From Baylisascaris procyonis (lineage: Eukaryota; Nematoda; Chromadorea; Rhabditida; Ascarididae): a stretch of DNA of 64,000 nt. The notes beneath the pieces were generated by a model. It ran no database searches. It was not told where the DNA came from and saw only the letters and a list, made by a program, of their open reading frames with translations. The stretch covers positions 1,902,668 through 1,966,667 of the forward strand of contig JAZARR010000206.1 in the NCBI GenBank assembly GCA_037389465.1, given 5' to 3'. Made by a program: the position numbers and the translations under genes. Shown piece by piece: positions 52,161 to 61,300 of the stretch. Position 1 is the first letter of the stretch; every line of letters begins with the position of its first letter.

Positions 52161-52988
52161 GTCAAGCATTACCTTAGAACCCGGTATGTTCTCCTCTGCA
52201 GACACGGATTTTCGTCAGTGTATCCACATGCTCTGTTCCATACAAATAGCCTACATATGTAAGTTAATGAAAAAAGTAGTTCAATGGATAGCACAACATT
52301 TCTCCAAAACTCCATCTCAATTAGCCAAAGAAGGAGGCATTTATTCGCCCATATGTAAAAAGCAAAAATAATTGCTAGAAAGCACTAGGGTACTCAAGAT
52401 TTCTGAGTTGCTAAATAATTCAACGATAGCTCAACACGTTTGTGGGAAATTCCGAATGTGAGTGAGATATAATTTTTTATTGGCTTCTTGGGTAAGAATG
52501 AAAACGACATCTGAGAAAATGAAAACATAAATGTTAAAAAATTTCCGCATTGGTCATATTTTCTTTCTAGCTGAATGAAGGGACTTTGCTTTCTTCTGAA
52601 TACTATAGAGGAAGAAACCGATCCAAACTGCTTATATAGCGGTAAAAATAACTGAGTCGAAAAAATAACTGCCATTTGATTTAAAAGGTGAGCATACAAC
52701 AGCCGATGACGCGGACACCTCGAATTCTCAAGCATCGACTTCGTTTTTAAGTGAGCAAATTTAGATGATAGGTCAAGAAGTGCTATTTGAAGCGCAAGCC
52801 TCAAATTCTAGTTGAATGGATGATTACGGTAACACTTCGATTACGGCAAAAAGAAGCCTCGCCTATCTGGCAAAGCTTATGTAATTTGCTGCATTTTAAA
52901 TAAGCTACCACTTCGCTCAATTGGATGAGCCTCTTGCAAAAAGTCGTCCAAAGATAGTGGCATGGAAAATCGCCGAAATGACAAATGA
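52161..52988. other. No gene supported
   Basis: A 136-codon minus-strand open frame at 52394-52804 is the longest outside the LTR element and starts at a non-ATG codon. It has no recognisable family or splice context, so I leave it uncalled. Confidence 0.4.
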
Positions 52989-53063
52989 TGGACAATTGCC
53001 GTAACGTGAATTACTACGGCATCCGCCAACCATTTTACCGATATTTGGAGCTAGGGCTGAATA
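52989..53063 (+). repeat. 75-bp flanking direct repeat, left copy
   Basis: Identical to 57133-57207. It directly precedes sequence that aligns inside the LTR (from ACAATCAATTT), so the first ~56 bases of the LTR are missing at this junction. Confidence 0.85.
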
Positions 53064-53352
53064 CAATCAATTTCGTAAATCGAGGATCGGCATTTCGGTC
53101 AAAATCTACATGAATCGAATGAATCAACGAGATTTCACGGCTCGCACGGTCAACTCCACAGACGAGGCACGCTTACAATCGTGACAATAACGAATAATAT
53201 GGACACTGGGCAATGACAGCAACCTATAGACCACTCGCTAGAGTATCAAAGCGATAATTAATAGAGCAACTACATATACGCGATATACAATGGGGTAATC
53301 CCGCTGCTCTACCTTATGATCGATTTACATGCACGGTCAAAAATCGTTAAAT
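53064..53352 (-). repeat. Left (3') LTR, shortened and scrambled
   Basis: Aligns to the right LTR from about 56841 to 57132. Long exact blocks (for example GAGTATCAAAGCGATAATTA and CGATATACAATGGGGTAATC) are separated by clustered 1-3-base indels. The segment 53064-53135 mixes words of the LTR with words of the sequence that follows the right LTR (CATTTCGGTC, AAAATCTACATGA). The TGTAA terminus is absent and the other end reads TTAAA where the right LTR has TTACA. Confidence 0.75.
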
Positions 53353-53461
53353 GGCTGGGGGTTGACTCGCCCCGAGCGTTCATACATAAAACAGAGTCAA
53401 CGAACGATAAACATCATAAAACATGATTCAAAACAATGTAATTCAAACAACACCGGTCAAG

Positions 53462-53884
53462 TCACGATGAAAACATATCAATGATATTGACGCTTCGCTC
53501 CACTGCCACGATGTCGATATGGATTGGATTTACCCGATCATCCCTGTAGTTGTCGTCAATAGTATTGACCGCGGATGCTGCTTCTGCTGCGTGTGGTGAA
53601 ATCCACGTCGCGCCACTGACGATGATTGTTGAAAGCGTCGGGACACTGCGGCGGGTTGATAATTCGGGCTGCTGCGAATTGTCACGTATGGCGAGGTGGA
53701 CATCGTATGCATAGTTGATGGCACGTAATAGTTTCGCTGCTCCTAGCACGTTCAGTTCTGCACGATCATTGCACAGCTTCGTTCCATCCTTCTGATGTCT
53801 ACTCTCATGATCGTTTCGTACCAAAGGCACGCATCGTCTATTGCCATCTACCTGCACTAGACCTTCTTGCACTTCCTTCGGCAC
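53462..53884 (-). pseudogene. Continuation of gag-protease frame after a frameshift
   Basis: A 140-codon frame overlapping the end of the 733-codon frame by 28 bases and offset by one base (equivalent to a -1 shift or a 1-base deletion). It begins with a VQEGLVQV-type segment like the linker between protease and reverse transcriptase of LTR elements. It ends at 53462 without any RT block, 110 bases before the LTR. The shift zone (about 53,885-53,915) holds short A, G and T runs but no canonical slippery heptamer in the upstream frame. A sequencing or consensus indel is therefore at least as likely as programmed frameshifting. Confidence 0.55.
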
Positions 53885-56058
53885 GGCCGTAAAACTCCCC
53901 AGTTTTTACTAGGTCCTCTTACTTTGCCTTGGACCAACTTCTGTGCGCGTGGCGGTATAAGCGCTGCCTCTGCCGCTACAATAACAGAATCTTTTGCTTG
54001 CGCTTGCATTACTTGCAGCATTTGTTCTCGCCACTCTTGACATGCACCTAATGCGTTCATACCCAGCACAATGTCCTCCTCTCCCGCGAAGGATGCTGGC
54101 ACTAACATCTGCACTACTTCCTTACGCCGTGCCCATTCGACTTCGATGGCGACCTTACCCAGGATTTGCATTGTATTTCCGGATGCATCTTTCACAACCC
54201 GTGAGCGCTGTTCGTCCCCCTTGTCTATTTTCTCAGCTAAGACTTCAGCTCCTTTGGCTGCGGCAATTTTTCTCAGTGCGGGTACTGAGATAAGTGAAAC
54301 CATAGCTCCACTGTCCAATAATGCCATTAGGGGAACTCCATCACCTAGCAATTTTACTGCTAGTTTATTGCCGACTACGTCCTCATATTGCTGGGCTGCT
54401 TCTATGCGTGTGACTCTTAATTCAATTGGGTCACTAGCCTCCGGTTTTGTCTCTAGAGTAGCTGCTTTAGCCACAGATACTCTATGCACCGTTGCTGACG
54501 GGCATACGCGAGCTGTGTGGCCTCTTCCCTTACATATGTAGCATATACTTAGGGATTGCTCACTCTTTCCCTTTTCATTAGCTACTCTTCCAGAGCTATT
54601 ACCGCTATTTGCTGTTTTGAACGTGCGCTGGGGCCATCGGGAATTGCGCGTACTCACTTGTTTGCGCGCTCCTTCGTTTTGCCTATTATATTTGTTTGGC
54701 TTAGGCTGGTAATCATATGTCAGGCCAGGCCCCTTACTGGCATGCACTAGCTGTGTCCGCCGCCAGCCACCAGTTATGAGTCCTCTTGACTCAACTAGGC
54801 TCCTATCAGAGTATTCGCGGCTGCAGCGATTTCCAACATTTTCATTCGAATTTGATCTATTATAATACCTACTTTGTATACTACGCGATACTCTTTCCCA
54901 TTCTATCGCGGCTTGCTTTAGCGCACTGAATAAAGCTCCTCTGGGTGCAGCTGCCACTGCATAATGCACCCTTGCTGCCAACTCTGGCTCAAAAGATAAT
55001 GCTTGCATCGCAATGCTACACTTGCGTTCATCCACAGCTGCCATGTCTGTATGTATTGTGGATGGACATGCTGCCGCTACCTTCTTATCCACTTCGGCGA
55101 AAAATTCTACGAGTGATTGCCCCTTTTTCCACTTGAGAAACTGCAACTCAGTTTGTTTGCGCAGGCGAGTGATTTTAGAACTATCAGTGATTGCAAGTTT
55201 CAATGCATTTATCACTTCATCGAAGCTACCATATTCGCGTATGTGCAATGGAATTCCTAGAAACGCATCCCGAGCGAGCCCTGCTAGGAATGCTTTCAAG
55301 TACATGATTTTGGTCCGATCATTCTCGTGCTCGAACCGTAGGAGGAATTCTTCAACAAAGTCATCAAATTTTGCTGCCTGTTCTCCCTTTCCGGTGAACT
55401 TTTCTAACGGTGGAAGTGGGGCTTGCATACGTCGAGTACATTGTAACACCAGCTCTACGAGCCGTGCGGACCCATTACTTCCTCCTCCTGCGCTTTCTCC
55501 TAGCTGTACCCCATCAATGGAACCTGACTGACCTGATCTGGGTCGCCACATCGGTTCCACTTTTCGCGGGTTCTCCATGATGGGCTCGTTTGCGCTTTGT
55601 GAAGCTCGACGTTGCATCTGGAATGGAATTCCATTAATATATGGCCAAGTATCCTCATCTGCGCACATGGCCTCCTGCTTTTTGTCATCTCTTATTTCTT
55701 TCCCTTTTCTTCCTCCTGATCTTCCTCTTATACTGGTTGCTGAATCTTCCAACAGCGGAATATCTTCCGCCTCCTCTCTAGCAAAGGCAAACATGGTATT
55801 ACCTTTACGTTGCTGTTGATGCTTGGCCCCATCACTTCGCCCGTCCAGGTCTTCAGCAGCTCCGGTCACCTGGAATCGGCTCAATTCAGCATGCAACATA
55901 TCAGCATACCTCTTAAATTGTGCTATGCTTTCCTGCGCGTTTCTTAACTCTTTTCTTAATTTCTCGTTCTCTTGCAGTGTTTTATCTTCTCGTGATAGCA
56001 CACTTTCACGTGAGCATTCTTTTTGGGGCCTCATGCTATCATCCTGATTCATTCTCAA
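53857..56058 (-). CDS. LTR retrotransposon Gag-protease polyprotein (733 residues)
   Basis: This encodes the particle protein and aspartic protease of the LTR element. A charged coiled coil occupies about residues 22-63 (LQENEKLRKELRNAQESIAQ). A long polar linker rich in Gly, Arg and Ser runs to about residue 210. A capsid-type gag domain (about 212-345) begins PPLEKFTGKGEQ. A zinc knuckle CYICKGRGHTARVC, pattern CX2CX4HX4C, lies at about residue 505; it would bind element RNA. The protease active-site segment LLDSGAMVSLIS lies at about residue 580, with DSG as catalytic triad. The listed start is a TTG; the first ATG is two codons later. The same frame stays open upstream to a TGA near 56,120, so the true start is probably in the frame at 56103-56702. 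It ends in an early stop where a neighbouring frame continues. A long open frame so close to a telomere suggests recent activity, although RT and integrase are missing. It cannot move without help from another copy. Confidence 0.85.
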   Translation of the reverse strand: MRMNQDDSMRPQKECSRESVLSREDKTLQENEKLRKELRNAQESIAQFKRYADMLHAELSRFQVTGAAEDLDGRSDGAKHQQQRKGNTMFAFAREEAEDIPLLEDSATSIRGRSGGRKGKEIRDDKKQEAMCADEDTWPYINGIPFQMQRRASQSANEPIMENPRKVEPMWRPRSGQSGSIDGVQLGESAGGGSNGSARLVELVLQCTRRMQAPLPPLEKFTGKGEQAAKFDDFVEEFLLRFEHENDRTKIMYLKAFLAGLARDAFLGIPLHIREYGSFDEVINALKLAITDSSKITRLRKQTELQFLKWKKGQSLVEFFAEVDKKVAAACPSTIHTDMAAVDERKCSIAMQALSFEPELAARVHYAVAAAPRGALFSALKQAAIEWERVSRSIQSRYYNRSNSNENVGNRCSREYSDRSLVESRGLITGGWRRTQLVHASKGPGLTYDYQPKPNKYNRQNEGARKQVSTRNSRWPQRTFKTANSGNSSGRVANEKGKSEQSLSICYICKGRGHTARVCPSATVHRVSVAKAATLETKPEASDPIELRVTRIEAAQQYEDVVGNKLAVKLLGDGVPLMALLDSGAMVSLISVPALRKIAAAKGAEVLAEKIDKGDEQRSRVVKDASGNTMQILGKVAIEVEWARRKEVVQMLVPASFAGEEDIVLGMNALGACQEWREQMLQVMQAQAKDSVIVAAEAALIPPRAQKLVQGKVRGPSKNWGVLRPCRRKCKKV

Positions 56059-56102
56059 CGCCTTACAAAGATGTCGAGGAGTTGTTATGCCAAAAGCTTT
56101 GG

Positions 56103-56702
56103 CTATCGCCTCACATACTTCTCAGCTCCTCTAGGCCCCTGTGACGGTACCTCTTTTTCTCGTTCTAACTTCACCAAAACTTGCATGACCTTATTCAGTT
56201 CATGCTGCCACGCAGAAAATTTTTCTGACCACGGCTGGAAAGCTTTCCTAACCGTATCAGCGATATTCGGTACGTCACTCAGCTCTTCCATTAGGATGTC
56301 TTGCACATCCCCTATTACCTCCTCCAACTGGTTGCGTGCGTCTATAGCGCACCAACTCTTACACCTTTCTACTTCAAGGCAAAGGTCTTTACTGACCTGT
56401 TCTTTTATCGTGTCTTCACGGTCGCTCACTCGTGCCTCGTCATCCTGGCCGAGTACGTCTTCCTCGTTTGGGAAGAACTGCTCCTCCATCTCTTCTTCAC
56501 AACCTGCAACAGCAGATGTGTTAGATACTTTGGGAGCCTTTGCACCAATCAAACACGAGCGATCGTGCAAAAGAAAAGAAAAGAAAAGGCAACTGTGGCA
56601 CTTGCCACCTATGCCTTCAGCACTGTATTGCGCCCCCTCGCGCACTAGTGCTCTGCGCCTCTTGCGCAACTCTGTGCTCCGCAACTCAGCGGACACGCAC
56701 AC
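56103..56702 (-). pseudogene. N-terminal part of the Gag frame, displaced by a frameshift
   Basis: A 199-codon minus-strand frame immediately upstream of the main gag frame and offset by one base. It opens at a GTG; an ATG at EEEMEEQFFPNEED is the first likely start. The second half (QLEEVIGDVQDILMEEL to LVKLERE) is strongly helical. The main gag frame is itself open and protein-like for about 20 codons before its first ATG, so the two frames most likely belong to one protein broken by a 1-base indel at about 56,120. A separate small 5' ORF is the alternative. Confidence 0.55.
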
Positions 56703-56766
56703 ACACGAGCCTCTTGCCTGAGGCTTTGTTAACTAGTAGCACTCTAGCAGTGACTACCACGGGTGT

Positions 56767-56784
56767 TCACCGGCTGAGCCCCCA
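56767..56784 (-). promoter_or_regulatory. Primer-binding site of the LTR element
   Basis: On the minus strand, directly after the LTR terminus TTACA, the sequence reads TGGGGGCTCAGCCGGTGA. This resembles the tRNA-Pro-type primer site of retroelements (TGGGGGCTCGTCCGGG), with differences in the middle. Position next to the LTR end is as expected for first-strand priming. Confidence 0.6.
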
Positions 56785-56848
56785 TGTAAGGCCCGTCCTC
56801 CTTTGGGCCCCCCCGGTTTCTTGTTGAACACCCGTCAGAAACAATCAA

Positions 56849-56854
56849 TTTATT
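56849..56854 (-). terminator. Polyadenylation signal AATAAA in the LTR
   Basis: AATAAA on the minus strand, about 155 bases downstream of the TATA box, in the position expected for transcript 3'-end formation in the R region. Confidence 0.55.
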
Positions 56855-57006
56855 AAATCGACATCGGCCCACTCGGCCACGCGAGCATCAATCGAGCGAA
56901 CAACGACGATCCTCACGGCTCGCACCCTCAACTCCACACGACGAGGCACGCTTACAATCGTGACAATAACGATGATAATAATGGCCACACTGGGCAATGA
57001 CAGCCC

Positions 57007-57013
57007 TTATATA
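57007..57013 (-). promoter_or_regulatory. TATA box of the LTR promoter
   Basis: TATATAA on the minus strand within the LTR, followed by GGGCTG. At the matching place in the left LTR the word is damaged (CTATAGACC on the + strand), so only the right LTR has an intact TATA. Confidence 0.6.
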
Positions 57014-57132
57014 CCATCTCAGAGTATCAAAGCGATAATTAATAGAGCAACACATAGTACGCGATATACAATGGGGTAATCCCGCTGCTCTACCATCATG
57101 ATCGATTTACATAACGATCAAAAATCGTTACA

Positions 57133-57207
57133 TGGACAATTGCCGTAACGTGAATTACTACGGCATCCGCCAACCATTTTACCGATATTTGGAGCTAGGG
57201 CTGAATA
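57133..57207 (+). repeat. 75-bp flanking direct repeat, right copy
   Basis: Identical to 52989-53063 and directly abuts the LTR terminus. It is far longer than a normal LTR-element target-site duplication (4-6 bp). Confidence 0.85.
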
Positions 57208-57608
57208 TTGGAAGTAGCACGGTTCGTGAATCGAGGAATCGAGCATTTCGGTCGAAAATCTACATGAGTTTGGATGTAATCATTACTTAGTTTTCTACCG
57301 AATATAGCGGACGGTACAAGAACGCAGATTATTTCACCACATGTTAAAATCAATGCTGACATTCTCACTAGGTAATATGACGGACGGAAGAAGGATGCAA
57401 ATCTTAGCAACTCTACAGAGAACTCGCTAGCAGCACAGTCATAAACTTTTGAATGGAATAGTTTGCACCTAAGCTTTATATGACAAGGAATCAACAGACA
57501 AGGGTCAAAGAATGTATTGCTTTTTCTTAGTGGCAAAGTAGTTGCACAGTCGTGCAGTTGCATGATGAAATCAGGCGTGAAGGTTGACTCAAGGCCTCTT
57601 TCACACAA
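57195..57608 (-). CDS. Hypothetical 137-codon frame next to the telomere
   Basis: A minus-strand open frame in the only non-repetitive DNA between the LTR element and the telomere. Its start is a TTG, and its last codons run into the 75-bp repeat. Cys and Phe are frequent and composition is mixed. I recognise no domain and see no clear splice sites. It may be an exon, the edge of an older element or chance. Confidence 0.2.
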   Translation of the reverse strand: MCERGLESTFTPDFIMQLHDCATTLPLRKSNTFFDPCLLIPCHIKLRCKLFHSKVYDCAASEFSVELLRFASFFRPSYYLVRMSALILTCGEIICVLVPSAIFGRKLSNDYIQTHVDFRPKCSIPRFTNRATSNIQP

Positions 57609-58338
57609 ACCTTAACACTACAGACTCACGAATACCAATATCTAAAATGCGAATTCAAAACATAGACGGAATTCTGAACCCCTAATAGCATCTCAACCAC
57701 TATAGCATGTGAAAAACTACTGCCATCAATCAAACTGAGCTACTGATAATTTCCTCAGGAAAAACACATGAAAAAAACGTGCCGAGAGCTATAAGATATC
57801 GGATTTTATCCCTCATTCATCTAACGAGCTCACTTGACTAAACAACAATAAGAAATAAACAAAATAACGTTCGCCATATCTTAAATGTTCTAACCACCAC
57901 GCATCCTGGTATAACTTGCCATGCTATTTCATCGTATCCGAGAGCGACACCCTATGATACATTCGGCAGTCCGAAAAGCGAGTGGCCAGAAGGAACAGAA
58001 CGAGAGAGGGTCAACGGCAAGCTGGGCGTTAAGCGGGCATTAGATAGATATTGCTGCCGTACTCAGATTTTTCGTTTCGATGTTCATTACAGTAGCCGAA
58101 TTCAATAGGTACCCGCGTAATGGTAAGGTCGTCTAGCCTTCCAGGTCTCCTCTCGAACTGCGATCGAGTAAAATATGAGACAACAGAGGCATGAGACGAA
58201 TAGTTTACCACGTTTACACAACAGTATACAATCTTCAGTTATGACCATGTAATGCATCGAATAGATGTAAAATAATAATTAATGATGACATTTCGGCTCT
58301 TTGAGCCATAGTCATAGCACATCAAGCTCAAACTTGGG
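57609..58338. other. Subtelomeric junction sequence, no gene seen
   Basis: Non-repetitive, moderately AT-rich. A 5-bp hairpin (GGCTC TTT GAGCC at 58295-58307) lies about 35 bases before the telomere array. No satellite and no gradual decay of telomere repeats precede the array. Confidence 0.5.
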
Positions 58339-61300
58339 TAAGGCTTAGGCTTAGGCTTAGGCTTAGGCTTAGGCTTAGGCTTAGGCTTAGGCTTAGGCTT
58401 AGGCTTAGGCTTAGGCTTAGGCTTAGGCTTAGGCTTAGGCTTAGGCTTAGGCTTAGGCTTAGGCTTAGGCTTTTATAGGCTTAGGCTTAGCCTTAGGCTT
58501 AGGCTTAGGCTTAGGCTGGGTAGGCTTAGGCTTAGGCTTAGGCTTAGGCTTAGGCTTAGGCTTAGGCTTAGGCTTAGGCTTAGGCTTAGGCTTAGGCTTA
58601 GGCTTAGGCTTAGGCTTAGGCTTAGGCTTAGGCTTAGGCTTAGGCTTAGGCTTAGGCTTAGGCTTAGGCTTAGGCTTAGGCTTAGGCTTAGGCTTAGGCT
58701 TAGGCTTAGGCTTAGGCTTAGGCTTAGGCTTAGGCTTAGGCTTAGGCTTAGGCTTAGGCTTAGGCTTAGGCTTAGGCTTAGGCTTAGGCTTAGGCTTAGG
58801 CTTAGGCTTAGGCTTAGGCTTAGGCTTAGGCTTAGGCTTAGGCTTAGGCTTAGGCTTAGGCTTAGGCTTAGGCTTAGGCTTAGGCTTAGGCTTAGGCTTA
58901 GGCTTAGGCTTAGGCTTAGGCTTAGGCTTAGGCTTAGGCTTAGGCTTAGGCTTAGGCTTAGGCTTAGGCTTAGGCTTAGGCTTAGGCTTAGGCTTAGGCT
59001 TAGGCTTAGGCTTAGGCTTAGGCTTAGGCTTAGGCTTAGGCTTAGGCTTAGGCTTAGGCTTAGGCTTAGGCTTAGGCTTAGGCTTAGGCTTAGGCTTAGG
59101 CTTAGGCTTAGGCTTAGGCTTAGGCTTAGGCTTAGGCTTAGGCTTAGGCTTAGGCTTAGGCTTAGGCTTAGGCTTAGGCTTAGGCTTAGGCTTAGGCTTA
59201 GGCTTAGGCTTAGGCTTAGGCTTAGGCTTAGGCTTAGGCTTAGGCTTAGGCTTAGGCTTAGGCTTAGGCTTAGGCTTAGGCTTAGGCTTAGGCTTAGGCT
59301 TAGGCTTAGGCTTAGGCTTAGGCTTAGGCTTAGGCTTAGGCTTAGGCTTAGGCTTAGGCTTAGGCTTAGGCTTAGGCTTAGGCTTAGGCTTAGGCTTAGG
59401 CTTAGGCTTAGGCTTAGGCTTAGGCTTAGGCTTAGGCTTAGGCTTAGGCTTAGGCTTAGGCTTAGGCTTAGGCTTAGGCTTAGGCTTAGGCTTAGGCTTA
59501 GGCTTAGGCTTAGGCTTAGGCTTAGGCTTAGGCTTAGGCTTAGGCTTAGGCTTAGGCTTAGGCTTAGGCTTAGGCTTAGGCTTAGGCTTAGGCTTAGGCT
59601 TAGGCTTAGGCTTAGGCTTAGGCTTAGGCTTAGGCTTAGGCTTAGGCTTAGGCTTAGGCTTAGGCTTAGGCTTAGGCTTAGGCTTAGGCTTAGGCTTAGG
59701 CTTAGGCTTAGGCTTAGGCTTAGGCTTAGGCTTAGGCTTAGGCTTAGGCTTAGGCTTAGGCTTAGGCTTAGGCTTAGGCTTAGGCTTAGGCTTAGGCTTA
59801 GGCTTAGGCTTAGGCTTAGGCTTAGGCTTAGGCTTAGGCTTAGGCTTAGGCTTAGGCTTAGGCTTAGGCTTAGGCTTAGGCTTAGGCTTAGGCTTAGGCT
59901 TAGGCTTAGGCTTAGGCTTAGGCTTAGGCTTAGGCTTAGGCTTAGGCTTAGGCTTAGGCTTAGGCTTAGGCTTAGGCTTAGGCTTAGGCTTAGGCTTAGG
60001 CTTAGGCTTAGGCTTAGGCTTAGGCTTAGGCTTAGGCTTAGGCTTAGGCTTAGGCTTAGGCTTAGGCTTAGGCTTAGGCTTAGGCTTAGGCTTAGGCTTA
60101 GGCTTAGGCTTAGGCTTAGGCTTAGGCTTAGGCTTAGGCTTAGGCTTAGGCTTAGGCTTAGGCTTAGGCTTAGGCTTAGGCTTAGGCTTAGGCTTAGGCT
60201 TAGGCTTAGGCTTAGGCTTAGGCTTAGGCTTAGGCTTAGGCTTAGGCTTAGGCTTAGGCTTAGGCTTAGGCTTAGGCTTAGGCTTAGGCTTAGGCTTAGG
60301 CTTAGGCTTAGGCTTAGGCTTAGGCTTAGGCTTAGGCTTAGGCTTAGGCTTAGGCTTAGGCTTAGGCTTAGGCTTAGGCTTAGGCTTAGGCTTAGGCTTA
60401 GGCTTAGGCTTAGGCTTAGGCTTAGGCTTAGGCTTAGGCTTAGGCTTAGGCTTAGGCTTAGGCTTAGGCTTAGGCTTAGGCTTAGGCTTAGGCTTAGGCT
60501 TAGGCTTAGGCTTAGGCTTAGGCTTAGGCTTAGGCTTAGGCTTAGGCTTAGGCTTAGGCTTAGGCTTAGGCTTAGGCTTAGGCTTAGGCTTAGGCTTAGG
60601 CTTAGGCTTAGGCTTAGGCTTAGGCTTAGGCTTAGGCTTAGGCTTAGGCTTAGGCTTAGGCTTAGGCTTAGGCTTAGGCTTAGGCTTAGGCTTAGGCTTA
60701 GGCTTAGGCTTAGGCTTAGGCTTAGGCTTAGGCTTAGGCTTAGGCTTAGGCTTAGGCTTAGGCTTAGGCTTAGGCTTAGGCTTAGGCTTAGGCTTAGGCT
60801 TAGGCTTAGGCTTAGGCTTAGGCTTAGGCTTAGGCTTAGGCTTAGGCTTAGGCTTAGGCTTAGGCTTAGGCTTAGGCTTAGGCTTAGGCTTAGGCTTAGG
60901 CTTAGGCTTAGGCTTAGGCTTAGGCTTAGGCTTAGGCTTAGGCTTAGGCTTAGGCTTAGGCTTAGGCTTAGGCTTAGGCTTAGGCTTAGGCTTAGGCTTA
61001 GGCTTAGGCTTAGGCTTAGGCTTAGGCTTAGGCTTAGGCTTAGGCTTAGGCTTAGGCTTAGGCTTAGGCTTAGGCTTAGGCTTAGGCTTAGGCTTAGGCT
61101 TAGGCTTAGGCTTAGGCTTAGGCTTAGGCTTAGGCTTAGGCTTAGGCTTAGGCTTAGGCTTAGGCTTAGGCTTAGGCTTAGGCTTAGGCTTAGGCTTAGG
61201 CTTAGGCTTAGGCTTAGGCTTAGGCTTAGGCTTAGGCTTAGGCTTAGGCTTAGGCTTAGGCTTAGGCTTAGGCTTAGGCTTAGGCTTAGGCTTAGGCTTA

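Larger units (their letters stand above)
56785..57132 (-). repeat. Right (5') LTR, 348 bp
   Basis: In element orientation (minus strand) it starts TGTAACGATT and ends GGCCTTACA, so it has TG...CA ends with a 5-bp inverted TGTAA/TTACA. It contains a TATATAA box (57013-57007) and a downstream AATAAA (56854-56849), the usual U3-R order. The primer-binding site adjoins it on the inside. Confidence 0.8.
52989..57207 (-). mobile_element. LTR retrotransposon, Ty3/gypsy-like, internally deleted, with flanking 75-bp duplication
   Basis: A minus-strand element: right (5') LTR 56785-57132, primer-binding site, gag-protease reading frames 56702-53462, left (3') LTR-like sequence about 53064-53352. A 75-bp sequence starting TGGACAATTGCCG occurs identically at both outer edges (52989-53063 and 57133-57207). 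Reverse transcriptase, RNase H and integrase are absent, so the copy would be non-autonomous. The gag type (FTGKGEQ..KFDDFVEEF), a single zinc knuckle and a DSG protease suggest Ty3/gypsy rather than BEL/Pao, but without RT this is not certain. No purine tract is obvious beside the left LTR. Confidence 0.75.

Noticed and set aside
52394..52804. 136-codon minus-strand open frame next to the left LTR
   Set aside because: Non-ATG start, no recognisable family, no acceptor or donor at its edges; probably chance.
53994..56721. Several long + strand open frames (for example 55013-55531, 56023-56721)
   Set aside because: They lie opposite the gag-protease coding frames and have low-quality, Ser/Leu/Arg-rich translations typical of antisense shadow frames.
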